DNA from: JADKIH01 sp031385005 | Lineage (GTDB): Bacteria; Bacteroidota; Bacteroidia; AKYH767-A; 2013-40CM-41-45 | NCBI GenBank assembly: GCA_031385005.1 | Contig: JANNBB010000027.1 | Coordinates: forward strand, 1 to 64,000 | Direction: 5' to 3' | Length of the DNA: 64,000 nt | Shown: piece by piece, positions 27,497 to 36,000 of the stretch | Layout of the letters: the number at the start of each line of letters is the position of its first letter | How positions within the stretch are numbered: the first letter of the stretch is position 1 | Notes under the pieces: generated by a model | Told to the model about the DNA's origin: nothing | The model's input: only the letters and a program-made list of their open reading frames with translations | The model's database searches: none | Program-made: the position numbers and the translations under genes

Positions 27497-27627
27497 GGGA
27501 ATTGTAACCGTGAGGCAAAGGTGGTTGTTTTTCCATAAATTTCGTGAAATTATAGGATTTAGCATGTGGTTAAATAATAACAGGTTCGTAAAAGACTTTT
27601 GAATAATCACATAAACCCTGTTTAAAA

Positions 27628-27660
27628 TTGATAAAGCGAACCCAAAAAGTATTATCTTCG
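27628..27660 (+). promoter_or_regulatory. Possible promoter of tRNA-Leu
   Basis: TTG at 27628-27630, 22-bp spacer, TATCTTCG at 27653-27660 (seven of eight positions), 25 bases before the tRNA. Confidence 0.4.
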
Positions 27661-27684
27661 CGTCCCTAATTTGAAAATAATGCT

Positions 27685-27766
27685 GCGGGCGTGGCGTAAT
27701 TGGTAGCCGCACCAGACTTAGGATCTGGCGGAGCGATCCATGGGGGTTCGAGTCCCTTCGCCCGCA
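27685..27766 (+). tRNA. tRNA-Leu (anticodon UAG)
   Basis: Acceptor arm GCGGGCG (27685-27691) pairs perfectly with CGCCCGC (27759-27765), discriminator A at 27766. The anticodon arm CCAGA-CTTAGGA-TCTGG gives anticodon TAG, reading CUA-type leucine codons. The long variable arm (GCGGAGCGATCCATGG region) marks a class II tRNA, and GGTTCGAGTCC is the T arm. CCA is not encoded. It lies just upstream of tig. Confidence 0.96.
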
Positions 27767-27779
27767 CAACTGTTAACCG

Positions 27780-27807
27780 AACCGGATGAGAATCCGGTTT
27801 AATTTTT
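27780..27807 (+). terminator. Hairpin between tRNA-Leu and tig
   Basis: AACCGGAT (27780-27787), GAGA tetraloop, ATCCGGTT (27792-27799), then TAATTTTT. A compact intrinsic terminator or attenuator 13 bases after the tRNA and 26 bases before the tig ATG. Confidence 0.7.
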
Positions 27808-27825
27808 ATCAAAAATCTCTGCAAA

Positions 27826-29199
27826 ATGAACATTTCAAAGCGTCAGACCGGTGATTTAAATGCGATTATCACCATCGAATTGAAACCTGAAGATTATCAG
27901 CCAAAGGTAGATGAAACTATTAAGGCCTACAGAAAAAGCGCCAACATTCCTGGTTTTCGTCCCGGCCATGTTCCTGCTGAAATCATTAAAAAGAAATTTG
28001 GTAAAGAAGTTTTGGTTGAAGAACTGAATAAAATGCTTGGAAGGGAATTGGTTAACTATCTATCTGAAAATAAGATGGATGTATTGGGAACTCCTTTGCC
28101 AATCATGAAGAATGAAGAACTGATATTTGAAGAAGGAAAAGAGTTTAGCTTCGATTATGAAGTTGGGCTTGCTCCCGTTGTAACAGTCAATGTCCCACAA
28201 ACGAAAATACCCTATTACCTCATTAAGGTGGAGGATAAAATGGTGGAAGATGACATAAACGACCTAAGAAGGAGATATGGAAAATTCTCCAGTCCTGAAG
28301 CTGCTGAAGACACTTCGGTTCTTTACGGCGAATTTCATGAATTGGACGAAAACGGTGAAGTAAAGGAAGGCGGTAACACGACAACAACAACAGTTTCCAT
28401 TGAAATGATTCGCAACGATGAGGCAAAAATGAAATTCATCGGAACAAAAAAAGGGGATGTAATTCGTTTTAATCCAATGACTGCCTTTGGAAATGAAACG
28501 GAAGTTTCCGCTTCATTGAAGGTAGACAAAACATCGCCTGCTTTAAATTCCGATTATAATTTCACCATCCGCACAGTAAATAAGATTGAAAAAGCAGAAC
28601 TTAATCAAGAGCTTTTTGATAAAGCATTTGGAGAAGGTGCCGTTGCAAGTGAAGATGAATTTCGTGCAAAAATCCGTGAAGGAATAGCTTCTTATTTCGA
28701 AAAAGAAAGCGACAGAAAATTACAGAAAGAAGTTCGCACAATTATGCTGGAAGAAAACAATTTCCCGCTTCCGGAAGATTTTCTAAAAAGAATGCTTAAG
28801 GCCCGTCAGGAAAAACCAATAGAAGATCATCAGTTTGAACATGAGTTTACTCATGTAATCGAAGATTTGAAATGGAACCTGATCACCGAAAAAATTGCAT
28901 CTGAACAAACGATTTCCGTTGCAGAAGAAGAGATAAAGGGAATGGCCGGTATAATGATATCCCAACAATTTGCTCAGTATGGGATGGCACCACCTGCCGA
29001 TGAAAACCTCGTCGAATATGTAAATGGCTATCTTGGAAAAGACGAAAATTACGAAAGACTCGAACGCACACTTCGCGGACAAAAAGTTTTCGATTACCTC
29101 AAGAAGAATTTAAAATTAAATATGATTGAGATGCCTTATGCTGAGTTCATCGAGAAAATGCAGGAAAAGACTCAACATGAGTTAGAACACAACCATTAA
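27826..29199 (+). CDS. tig: Trigger factor chaperone
   Basis: Ribosome-associated chaperone that holds nascent chains at the exit tunnel. 457 residues. The N-terminal ribosome-docking domain contains the signature in slightly altered form, GFRPGHVPAEII (about 44-55; the usual loop is GFRxGKxP). The middle region (about 150-250) corresponds to the FKBP-like domain but is poorly conserved, as is usual in Bacteroidota. The C-terminal helical arms (from about 255) complete it. ATG at 27826 follows the tRNA-Leu hairpin, so its own promoter may overlap the tRNA end or it may rely on read-through. clpP and clpX lie downstream with one gene between. Confidence 0.93.
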   Translation: MNISKRQTGDLNAIITIELKPEDYQPKVDETIKAYRKSANIPGFRPGHVPAEIIKKKFGKEVLVEELNKMLGRELVNYLSENKMDVLGTPLPIMKNEELIFEEGKEFSFDYEVGLAPVVTVNVPQTKIPYYLIKVEDKMVEDDINDLRRRYGKFSSPEAAEDTSVLYGEFHELDENGEVKEGGNTTTTTVSIEMIRNDEAKMKFIGTKKGDVIRFNPMTAFGNETEVSASLKVDKTSPALNSDYNFTIRTVNKIEKAELNQELFDKAFGEGAVASEDEFRAKIREGIASYFEKESDRKLQKEVRTIMLEENNFPLPEDFLKRMLKARQEKPIEDHQFEHEFTHVIEDLKWNLITEKIASEQTISVAEEEIKGMAGIMISQQFAQYGMAPPADENLVEYVNGYLGKDENYERLERTLRGQKVFDYLKKNLKLNMIEMPYAEFIEKMQEKTQHELEHNH

Positions 29200-29317
29200 T
29201 TGCTGATCAGGAATTAATATTACATGTAGTTTTAAAATTTGTTGCTGAGGACTTAGTTTCTCAATCAAACTGAAGTCTGAGGTTGAATTATTTTTTTTCC
29301 AATACAGGATTTTCAAA

Positions 29318-30082
29318 ATGCAACCAACATTCAGCATCAAAATTGGAAATCTTCTTTTCAAGAATTTTTTCCCACTCTATAAATTTATTTATTGGAAATT
29401 TAAAAAACGACAGGATTCATCAGAGATTTCTTTGATGAAGTCGAATATTCATAAAGGTGATGTTGTAATGGATATTGGTGCCAATATTGGTTTTTATACT
29501 ACATTATTTTCCGAAATGGTGGGTGTCAACGGAAAGGTCCATGCTTTTGAACCCGATGCAGTCAATTTCAATTATCTTCTTAAAGAAACCCAAGGGAAAA
29601 TTAATGTTACGATAACCCCCAAAGCAGTAAGTTCAAAAAGTTCTGTTATTAAGCTTTATCGTTCCAAAGAATTAAATGTCGATCATCGTACCTATCAACC
29701 TGAAGAATATGAAAGTGTTCAAGAGATTCAAGCTGTATGTATTGACGATTATTTTAATTCTGATTCTGCAGAATTTTCAAGAGTGAATTTCATTAAAATG
29801 GATATTCAGGGTTTTGAAATGGAGGCAATCAAGGGAATGGAAAAAACAATTCGTTCAAACCCCGGTTTAAAAATAATATCGGAATTTTGGCCTTATGGTT
29901 TAAGGAAATCGGGGTATAGCGCCATAGCCTTTTTTCAACTAATTGAATCTTTTGGTTTAGAAATGCATCTGATTAGCACGAGTAAATTGGAAGTGCTCAC
30001 AAAAGAACGGGTAATCGCCATGGATGATTTGGAAGAACCGGAATATTTCAATGTTTTTTTGAAGCGTAAAGAAAATTCTTAA
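29318..30082 (+). CDS. FkbM family methyltransferase
   Basis: SAM-dependent O-methyltransferase, 254 residues. The SAM-binding loop VVMDIGANIGFYTTLF (49-64), acidic HAFEPD (75-80), and KMDIQGFEMEAIKG with the conserved Asp and Glu are the FkbM hallmarks. Family members methylate sugars, lipids or antibiotics; here the substrate is unknown, a surface glycan being plausible. It is placed between tig and clpP, a position with no functional link, and has no close partner genes. The first ~30 residues (FKNFFPLYKFIYWKFKK) are basic and aromatic and may contact membrane. Confidence 0.9.
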   Translation: MQPTFSIKIGNLLFKNFFPLYKFIYWKFKKRQDSSEISLMKSNIHKGDVVMDIGANIGFYTTLFSEMVGVNGKVHAFEPDAVNFNYLLKETQGKINVTITPKAVSSKSSVIKLYRSKELNVDHRTYQPEEYESVQEIQAVCIDDYFNSDSAEFSRVNFIKMDIQGFEMEAIKGMEKTIRSNPGLKIISEFWPYGLRKSGYSAIAFFQLIESFGLEMHLISTSKLEVLTKERVIAMDDLEEPEYFNVFLKRKENS

Positions 30083-30221
30083 AATCATTCATTTTAACAG
30101 AAGCGAAGAGGATGCAACTTCCTTTTCATCAGTTATTTACTAAGTTATTGATAAGCATACTGTTTTTCGAACATTGTTTAAAACTATTTCGATCTTCTGT
30201 TCGTATAGCCATGCTTCAATA

Positions 30222-30229
30222 TATTTTTG
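30222..30229 (+). promoter_or_regulatory. Possible -7 box for clpP
   Basis: TATTTTTG fits TAnnTTTG; the element 19 bp upstream is TTC rather than TTG. Leader about 57 nt. Confidence 0.3.
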
Positions 30230-30291
30230 ATAAAATGAAATAAGATGTGAATTCCCCCGTCTTATCACTTAGCTAAATAAATAAAACAAAT

Positions 30292-30975
30292 ATGATGAAT
30301 TATTCAGATGAATTTCGCAAATATGCTGTCAAGCATCGCGGGATTAGTAGTGTTACAGTTGATAGTTTTGTTTCTGCCGTTCGCGCCGATTACATTTCTC
30401 CAACCATTATTGAAGAACGTCAGCTCAATATCGCAACCATGGATGTTTTCTCCAGGTTGATGATGGACAGGATTATATTCCTGGGTGTTGGTATCAATGA
30501 TTATGTTTCCAATATTATTCAGGCCCAGCTTTTATTCCTCGAATCAGTCGATTCCAAAAAAGACATTCAAATTTATATGAATAGTCCGGGTGGTTCTGTT
30601 TATGCAGGATTAGGAATCTATGATACAATGCAATTCATTCAACCAAATATTGCAACCATCTGTACAGGAATGGCTGCATCGATGGCGGCTGTTTTGATGT
30701 GTGCCGGAGCAAAAGGAAAGCGCGCAGCATTAAAGCATGCTCGCATTATGATTCACCAGCCGATGGGTGGAGCAGAAGGACAAGCTTCCGATATTGAAAT
30801 CACAGCACGTGAAATTCAGAAGTTGAAAAAAGAATTGTATGAAATCATTGCCATGCACAGTGGACAGAATTACGATAAAGTTTACAAAGACTCTGACCGT
30901 GATTACTGGATGACTGCAGATGAAGCAAAAGAATATGGTATGATCGACGAAGTTCTGACAAGAAAAAAATCTTAA
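30292..30975 (+). CDS. clpP: ATP-dependent Clp protease proteolytic subunit
   Basis: Serine peptidase that forms the two-ring chamber fed by ClpX. 227 residues. Catalytic Ser130 (TGMAASMAAV), His155 (IMIHQPMGG) and Asp204 (SDRDYWM) keep the E. coli spacing (25 and 49 residues). The oxyanion region MNSPGGSVYAGL is at 96-107. The N-terminal ~30 residues are longer than in E. coli and include the propeptide region. clpX follows after a terminator-like hairpin, so the two may be transcribed separately despite adjacency. Confidence 0.97.
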   Translation: MMNYSDEFRKYAVKHRGISSVTVDSFVSAVRADYISPTIIEERQLNIATMDVFSRLMMDRIIFLGVGINDYVSNIIQAQLLFLESVDSKKDIQIYMNSPGGSVYAGLGIYDTMQFIQPNIATICTGMAASMAAVLMCAGAKGKRAALKHARIMIHQPMGGAEGQASDIEITAREIQKLKKELYEIIAMHSGQNYDKVYKDSDRDYWMTADEAKEYGMIDEVLTRKKS

Positions 30976-30990
30976 TTGAATTTAATATTT

Positions 30991-31041
30991 GAAGATCGAA
31001 AATCAAGAAATTTATTGAAATTTTCTTTGTTTTCGATCTTC
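30991..31041 (+). terminator. Hairpin after clpP
   Basis: GAAGATCGAAAA (30991-31002) pairs perfectly with TTTTCGATCTTC (31030-31041), with partial pairing inside; followed by TATTTTGTTT. Probably a terminator, with a weak T-run. Confidence 0.6.
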
Positions 31042-31118
31042 TATTTTGTTTAACGGGTTATTTTACCAACTTTTTTAGTTAACTTGCGTTATATTTAAAA
31101 GCTTTTTTCCAGCGTTAT

Positions 31119-32357
31119 ATGAAGAATCAAAAAGGAGTCAAGTGTTCGTTTTGCGGTCGCGATAAAAGTGAGACCTATGTACTTATAGCAGGTATTACCG
31201 GACATATATGCGATCAGTGTATTCAGCAGGCACAAAACATCTTAAATGATGAAATGAATACCAAGTTGAAGAACACAATCAATTCACACCTGACACTTTT
31301 AAAACCATTAGAAATTAAGAAGTTTTTAGATCAATATGTAATTGGTCAGGATGATGCTAAAAAAGTTTTATCCGTAGCAGTTTACAATCACTATAAACGA
31401 ATTTCCAGTAAGATCAAAAAAGGAGATGATGTAGAAATTGAGAAATCGAACATCATTCTCGTCGGCGAGACAGGAACCGGAAAAACGCTTTTAGCGAGAA
31501 CGATTGCGAAAATGTTAAATGTTCCTTTTTGTATTGCCGATGCTACGGTACTTACCGAAGCAGGTTATGTAGGTGAAGATGTAGAAAGTATTCTTTCCCG
31601 TTTGTTGCAATCAGCCGATTATGATGTTGCAGCGGCAGAGCGCGGAATCGTTTATATTGATGAGATTGATAAAATAGCAAGGAAAAGCGACAACCCATCT
31701 ATTACCAGAGATGTCAGCGGCGAAGGCGTTCAGCAAGCCCTGTTAAAGTTGCTAGAGGGGTCTATCGTAAATGTTCCCCCTCAGGGAGGAAGAAAGCATC
31801 CTGAACAAAAGATGATTGCCATGGACACACAAAATGTGCTTTTCATCTGTGGAGGCGCATTTGATGGCATAGAGAAAAAAATTGCCAAACGTTTACACAT
31901 GAATTCCATTGGTTATAATGCAAGAGAAAATGATCATTTGGATAAATCTAATTACCTTCAATATATTAGTCCGGTTGATTTAAAAGCATTCGGACTCATA
32001 CCTGAACTCATCGGACGTTTACCGGTGGTTACGCACTTAGAACCACTCGACAAAGCAACCTTGCGTTCTATACTTACGGAACCCAAAAATGCTCTTGTCA
32101 AACAATACGAAAAACTTTTCCACCTCGAATCAGTGAATCTGATTATTGAAAAAAATGTACTTGATTTTATAGTTGACAAAGCATTTGAGTTTAAATTGGG
32201 CGCACGCGGACTTCGTTCGATTTGTGAAGCTATATTGTTAGATGCTATGTATGAAATTCCATCAGCGAAACACAATCCTAAAGAGTTTATCGTTACGCTT
32301 GCTTATGCGAAAGAAAAATTCGCGAAGGCAAATGTGAATAAGCTGAAAGTGGCTTAG
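31119..32357 (+). CDS. clpX: ATP-dependent Clp protease ATPase subunit ClpX
   Basis: AAA+ unfoldase that delivers tagged proteins to ClpP. 412 residues. The N-terminal zinc-binding domain has Cys9, Cys12, Cys31 and Cys34 (CSFC, CDQC). Walker A GETGTGKT is at 116-123 and Walker B IVYIDEID ends with Asp181-Glu182. The GYVGEDVES pore-loop region, the RKHPEQ segment following the PPQGG turn, sensor 2 GARGLRSICE and a normal C-terminus are present. The IGF-type ClpP-binding loop appears as NSIGYNA near residue 265, a slight variant. Confidence 0.98.
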   Translation: MKNQKGVKCSFCGRDKSETYVLIAGITGHICDQCIQQAQNILNDEMNTKLKNTINSHLTLLKPLEIKKFLDQYVIGQDDAKKVLSVAVYNHYKRISSKIKKGDDVEIEKSNIILVGETGTGKTLLARTIAKMLNVPFCIADATVLTEAGYVGEDVESILSRLLQSADYDVAAAERGIVYIDEIDKIARKSDNPSITRDVSGEGVQQALLKLLEGSIVNVPPQGGRKHPEQKMIAMDTQNVLFICGGAFDGIEKKIAKRLHMNSIGYNARENDHLDKSNYLQYISPVDLKAFGLIPELIGRLPVVTHLEPLDKATLRSILTEPKNALVKQYEKLFHLESVNLIIEKNVLDFIVDKAFEFKLGARGLRSICEAILLDAMYEIPSAKHNPKEFIVTLAYAKEKFAKANVNKLKVA

Positions 32358-32374
32358 TTTAATTTGCTGATTCG

Positions 32375-32416
32375 TTAATTCGTTAATTCGCTAATTAACG
32401 AATTAATAAGTTTTTT
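32375..32416 (+). terminator. AT-rich terminator after clpX
   Basis: TTAATTCGTTAAT (32375-32387) pairs perfectly with ATTAACGAATTAA (32394-32406), six-nt loop, T-run at 32411-32416. It is built from repeats of a TTAATTCG/TGATTCGT octamer. Confidence 0.72.
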
Positions 32417-32516
32417 ACCCATGAATAATTGTCCTCTACCTATATCCCTTTGTTGTCAATCAAAATTGTATTTAAGTTGTAGAATTTTTCTACATTTTTA
32501 ATCAAAACCAAATACA

Positions 32517-33407
32517 ATGAAAAAGTTATACTTCTTTCTATTGATTTCTTTATTAGGAAATCTTTGTTTTGCTCAGTTTAATTTAAGGACTTTAACCTGC
32601 AAAACATATGGTAGTCCAAACGGGACGCAAACTCAATACAATGAAATTGGTTATTCGCTGGATAATTTGCCTGTTGAATATGGTGGTTGTACTTCAGCAC
32701 CTGCAATTATAGTGGCCGTCATTGATTCAACTTGCAATTCAATGAGCACTTGTGGAAATGATTTCGGACAGTTTAACCAATTTACGATTCAATCCGGTAC
32801 TTGTGGGGATCCGAATCTTTTAGGTACAGGAAATTGTAGAAATCGTCCGGAGAAATATTTTATTTTTCAATTTTCGAATGCCGCTCACATGAACAGTTTG
32901 CAAGGCATGTTGAATAATGTTCAGAATGGATCTTATATACTGGCATATACATGGTATGTTTTTCCTTATTCCACAGTTTCGGCTTTTGCAACATCCTTTC
33001 AAAGTATCGGAGCTGTTTCGATTAATACTTTGCCTGACAATGTTCCTTACATATTTTTTATCAGAAAAGGTGATGCATCATCTCTGGTTGAAATTACCGG
33101 AACTACACCCACAGATTCATTGATGTTCTCGGCAAACATAGCTTGCAATACTACTTCCGTATTTGAATTAGGTAAAAACGATTTTTCAGTTTTCCCAAAT
33201 CCCGTTGCTGACTATCTTCAAATCAATAATCTGAATGAAGAACAATACGATTGGAAAATTCAGAATATTAACGGACAAAAAATTTCAAGTGGAAGATTGA
33301 GTTCAGGAAATTCCATTGTTGCAACGGATGGACTAACACCCGGAGTGTATTTCATTCAACTGATGGATCAATATAAAACATTGAACAGTTATTTCATCAA
33401 GAAATAA
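32517..33407 (+). CDS. Secreted protein with T9SS type A sorting domain
   Basis: 296 residues: signal peptide (KLYFFLLISLLGNLCFAQ), a ~190-residue passenger and a C-terminal sorting domain (VFPNPVADYLQINN at about 224-237, then TPGVYFIQL). The passenger contains several cysteines (TCKTYG, GGCTSAP, STCNSMSTCGND, SGTCGDP, GNCRNR) and the pattern AIIVAVIDS...LNNVQNGSYILAYTW, which loosely recalls the ILEI/lectin-like fold found in other T9SS cargo; this is a weak similarity. Exported by Sec and then the T9SS. A stretch upstream (TTG at about 32467-32469, TACATTTT) is a poor promoter match. Confidence 0.88.
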   Translation: MKKLYFFLLISLLGNLCFAQFNLRTLTCKTYGSPNGTQTQYNEIGYSLDNLPVEYGGCTSAPAIIVAVIDSTCNSMSTCGNDFGQFNQFTIQSGTCGDPNLLGTGNCRNRPEKYFIFQFSNAAHMNSLQGMLNNVQNGSYILAYTWYVFPYSTVSAFATSFQSIGAVSINTLPDNVPYIFFIRKGDASSLVEITGTTPTDSLMFSANIACNTTSVFELGKNDFSVFPNPVADYLQINNLNEEQYDWKIQNINGQKISSGRLSSGNSIVATDGLTPGVYFIQLMDQYKTLNSYFIKK

Positions 33408-33417
33408 TATTGATCAA

Positions 33418-34629
33418 TTAATTTTCAATTGCATATTCGAGAGCTCTGTCAATACCCTTTCTATAATCGTCTAATATATTATTGATAAGCACATCGGGAA
33501 TGATTCCTCCTTTTTGAGTGGTATCGAGATAATAATCGCGGGTAGAATAATTGACGGTAATTCCGGTTTTTTTAAGAGTAAAGGAGCTGTATGAACCGGC
33601 ATGATTTAACTTTCCGCCCGTTTCTTCGCCAACCATAATAGAATTGGCAGTAGTCTTTAAAAGGAAAGCATTTACGACGGCGGCGGAAAAAGTACGTCTG
33701 CCGATAAGTGTAAATACTTTTTTGTTTTTCAGTTGAGGTAAGGTTGCGAAAGAAGATATAAGGGGACGGAAAACCCATGAGTTACCGCCGCCATTACCTC
33801 GTAGGTCGATGATAATGCGTTCGGGATTTTTTGTTTCAACGGTTTTCTTAAAACTTTCAAGAAAATCTTTGAAAGGAAAATCTGTAATTTCTTCGCACTT
33901 GCTGTAATTGACATAAAGAAATTTTTTGGCTTCATCAAACTTATACCAATAATTCGCCCGGTTAGAATTACGAAGTGTTTGTTTTTCGGGAAGTAAACTC
34001 TCATATCCGCCTTGAGATTGATCGATAGGCAGGATTTTAATTTTTACGGTATCCGTTTTCTGTGTAATAAAAGTATAGAATACTTCATCTGCATTCGGCG
34101 TAATCCCCAACCCGTGAAGAACGACAGGATTGTTAATCAAAAAAGGAATTTTTGCTTTATAGCCGGTGGTTGTATTTACGGCTGCCAGATTTCTGCATAA
34201 GAATGTGGCCGAATCAATAGGCGTATCATTAATGGCAATTAATTTCGCTCCTGCGATTTCAGGATAATCAGATAAAACAGCTAAAGCAGCCATACCATCA
34301 TCAAACCAAAAAAAGGAAATGGGATAATAAGTTTTCAGGTGTAAATTAAGGGTAGTATGTTCATCTTTTAAAAGTGAATTGATTTTCAAAAATCCAACTA
34401 TAATTTGATCCACATTTAAAGATGCAGAGTTTTTCTTTAGTGAATCGATGGATTTGTAAAAAACCTCTTTCGAAACCCAATTAAAAGGATTGGGATGTTT
34501 TTTTTCGATTTGACGAGCATAGGAATCGATATCAGAAAGTAAATCGGCTTTATTTAGTTTCTGAGAAAATGAGAAAAATGGGGTAATGCTTATAAATAAG
34601 AAAAGGAGGAGGAGTTTTTTTGGGTTCAC
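33418..34629 (-). CDS. Exported S41 family (tail-specific protease-like) peptidase
   Basis: 403 residues with a signal peptide (KLLLLFLFISITPFFSFSQ) directly after a GTG start at 34629; no ATG is nearby. The C-terminal S41 core shows IIDLRGNGGGNSWVF, the nucleophile region GRRTFSAAVVNAFLL with the conserved Ser, MVGEETGGKLNHAGSY, and an Asp/Gly-rich end GGIIPDVLIN. No PDZ domain is evident between signal and core, unlike CtpA proteases. Likely periplasmic or surface peptidase of unknown substrate. Convergent with the T9SS gene 10 bases away, with no clear terminator between. Confidence 0.87.
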   Translation of the reverse strand: MNPKKLLLLFLFISITPFFSFSQKLNKADLLSDIDSYARQIEKKHPNPFNWVSKEVFYKSIDSLKKNSASLNVDQIIVGFLKINSLLKDEHTTLNLHLKTYYPISFFWFDDGMAALAVLSDYPEIAGAKLIAINDTPIDSATFLCRNLAAVNTTTGYKAKIPFLINNPVVLHGLGITPNADEVFYTFITQKTDTVKIKILPIDQSQGGYESLLPEKQTLRNSNRANYWYKFDEAKKFLYVNYSKCEEITDFPFKDFLESFKKTVETKNPERIIIDLRGNGGGNSWVFRPLISSFATLPQLKNKKVFTLIGRRTFSAAVVNAFLLKTTANSIMVGEETGGKLNHAGSYSSFTLKKTGITVNYSTRDYYLDTTQKGGIIPDVLINNILDDYRKGIDRALEYAIEN

Positions 34630-34940
34630 TTCGAGGAGCTATTAATAAATTAATGGTAAGGTTAGCCAAAATTGAATAAAATGGAAAGAAGTTTTAAAAA
34701 AGAAATAAAAGTGCAAAAAAGCGATTTTTACTGAATTTTATTATTGAATACTTGTTTTTTTGAATAATATTTAGCCGTCAACAACTCATAAATTAGGTCA
34801 TTCATATATAATAAGAGAATTGTTGAAAAATTTTTTCAACAGAATTTGGTAAATAAGATGATTCTTGTACCTTTGCAGACCCTAAAAAAGGGCGAAAACC
34901 AATTAATTCCTCACTCTAGTTAAAGTAAGAAACTTAAAGA
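34630..34940. other. Divergent intergenic region ahead of the ribosomal superoperon
   Basis: 311 bases, very AT-rich. It contains the rpsL promoter described separately and a ~65-nt leader without strong secondary structure. No gene seen. The GTG start of the S41 peptidase flanks the left side; no good promoter for that gene was found. Confidence 0.7.
34845..34875 (+). promoter_or_regulatory. Promoter of the str-S10-spc-alpha gene run
   Basis: TTTG at 34845-34848 (TTG 34846-34848), spacer exactly 19 bp, TACCTTTG at 34868-34875 (all fixed positions of TAnnTTTG). Best promoter in the window; expected start near 34880, leader about 60 nt. Confidence 0.78.
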
Positions 34941-35336
34941 ATGCCAACGATACAGCAGTTAGTTCGTAAAGGACGCACCAAATTGATAGATAAAAGCAAG
35001 TCGCCAGCACTTGTTTCTTGTCCGCAACGTCGCGGTGTTTGTACTCGTGTTTACACGACGACACCAAAAAAACCGAATTCGGCGATGCGTAAGGTAGCCC
35101 GTATTCGTTTGACGAATAAGTATGAGGTTACTGCTTATATTCCGGGTGAAGGACACAATCTTCAGGAACACTCAATTGTAATGATTCGTGGAGGCAGGGT
35201 AAAAGATCTTCCGGGAGTACGTTACCACATCATTCGTGGAACGCTGGATACTGCAGGAGTAGAAGGTCGTAGACAACAAAGAAGTAAATATGGCACAAAG
35301 CGTCCAAAAGAGGGTGCTCCAGCTGCTAAGAAATAA
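34941..35336 (+). CDS. rpsL: 30S ribosomal protein S12
   Basis: Decoding-centre protein, 131 residues. PKKPNSAMRKVARIRLTN (the region of streptomycin-resistance positions) and LPGVRYHIIRGTLD are unmistakable. Lys is present in TPKKPNS, the position whose mutation gives streptomycin resistance in other bacteria. C-terminal Lys/Ala tail is typical. First gene of the superoperon; rpsG follows after 25 bases. Confidence 0.99.
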   Translation: MPTIQQLVRKGRTKLIDKSKSPALVSCPQRRGVCTRVYTTTPKKPNSAMRKVARIRLTNKYEVTAYIPGEGHNLQEHSIVMIRGGRVKDLPGVRYHIIRGTLDTAGVEGRRQQRSKYGTKRPKEGAPAAKK

Positions 35337-35361
35337 TTAATAAAAATAAAGATTAATAGTA

Positions 35362-35829
35362 ATGCGTAAGTCGAAGCCAAAGAAAAGAATCCTATTACCT
35401 GACCCTAAGTTTAACGATACCCTTGTTACTCGTTTTGTGAATAACATGATGTATGGTGGAAATAAGAGTACAGCATATGGAATCTTTTATACTGCAATCA
35501 ACCGTGTTGAAGAAAAAACAAAAGAAACCGGTTTGGATGTTTGGAAAAAAGCAATGACGAATGTAATGCCAACAGTTGAAGTAAAGAGCCGCCGAGTTGG
35601 TGGTGCCACTTTCCAGATTCCAAGTGAAATCAGACCGGATCGCAGAATTGCTTTAACGATTAAATGGCTGATCAGTTATTCACGTAACCGCAACGAAAAA
35701 TCGATGGCAGAGAAATTAGCCGGAGAAATTATTGCAGCATCAAAAGGTGAAGGCGCAGCAGTAAAGAAAAAAGAAGATACCCACAGAATGGCAGAAGCTA
35801 ACAAAGCATTCTCCCATTTCAAGGCATAA
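35362..35829 (+). CDS. rpsG: 30S ribosomal protein S7
   Basis: Primary 16S rRNA 3'-domain binder, 155 residues. RKSKPKKRILLPDPKF at the start, MMYGGNKSTAYGIFY, PTVEVKSRRVGGATFQIP and the KWLISYSRNR segment are conserved. In other bacteria S7 can repress the str operon by binding its mRNA; whether that happens here is unknown, although three hairpins follow this gene before fusA. Confidence 0.99.
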   Translation: MRKSKPKKRILLPDPKFNDTLVTRFVNNMMYGGNKSTAYGIFYTAINRVEEKTKETGLDVWKKAMTNVMPTVEVKSRRVGGATFQIPSEIRPDRRIALTIKWLISYSRNRNEKSMAEKLAGEIIAASKGEGAAVKKKEDTHRMAEANKAFSHFKA

Positions 35830-35832
35830 GCA

Positions 35833-36000
35833 GAGACGGATAATTATCCGTCTCAACGATAGTAAAGACGGATAATAATCCGTCTCAACAAGTAACAGTA
35901 GTTCTTTCTTTTAAAAGATAACCTCTGACTTGCCGCAGTAAATCGAGCAAGAAACAACCGGATAACTGAATGGCCGGAAAAAAACCGATAATAATCGGTT
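35833..36000. repeat. Three related hairpins between rpsG and fusA
   Basis: Within 168 bases lie a perfect 22-bp palindrome (35833-35854, half-site GAGACGGATAA), an 8-bp stem with AATA loop (35866-35885, arm AGACGGAT) and a 7-bp stem with the same AATA loop (35983-36000, arm AACCGAT). The first two share the AGACGGATAAT...ATCCGTCTCAA sequence 33 bp apart. No T-run follows, so they are not classic terminators. They may be an mRNA processing or regulatory element, or a small dispersed repeat. The whole 237-bp gap has no gene. Confidence 0.85.

Noticed and set aside
29240..29300. Possible terminator after tig
   Set aside because: A bulged ten-base stem exists but the T-run is about 14 bases away; not convincing.
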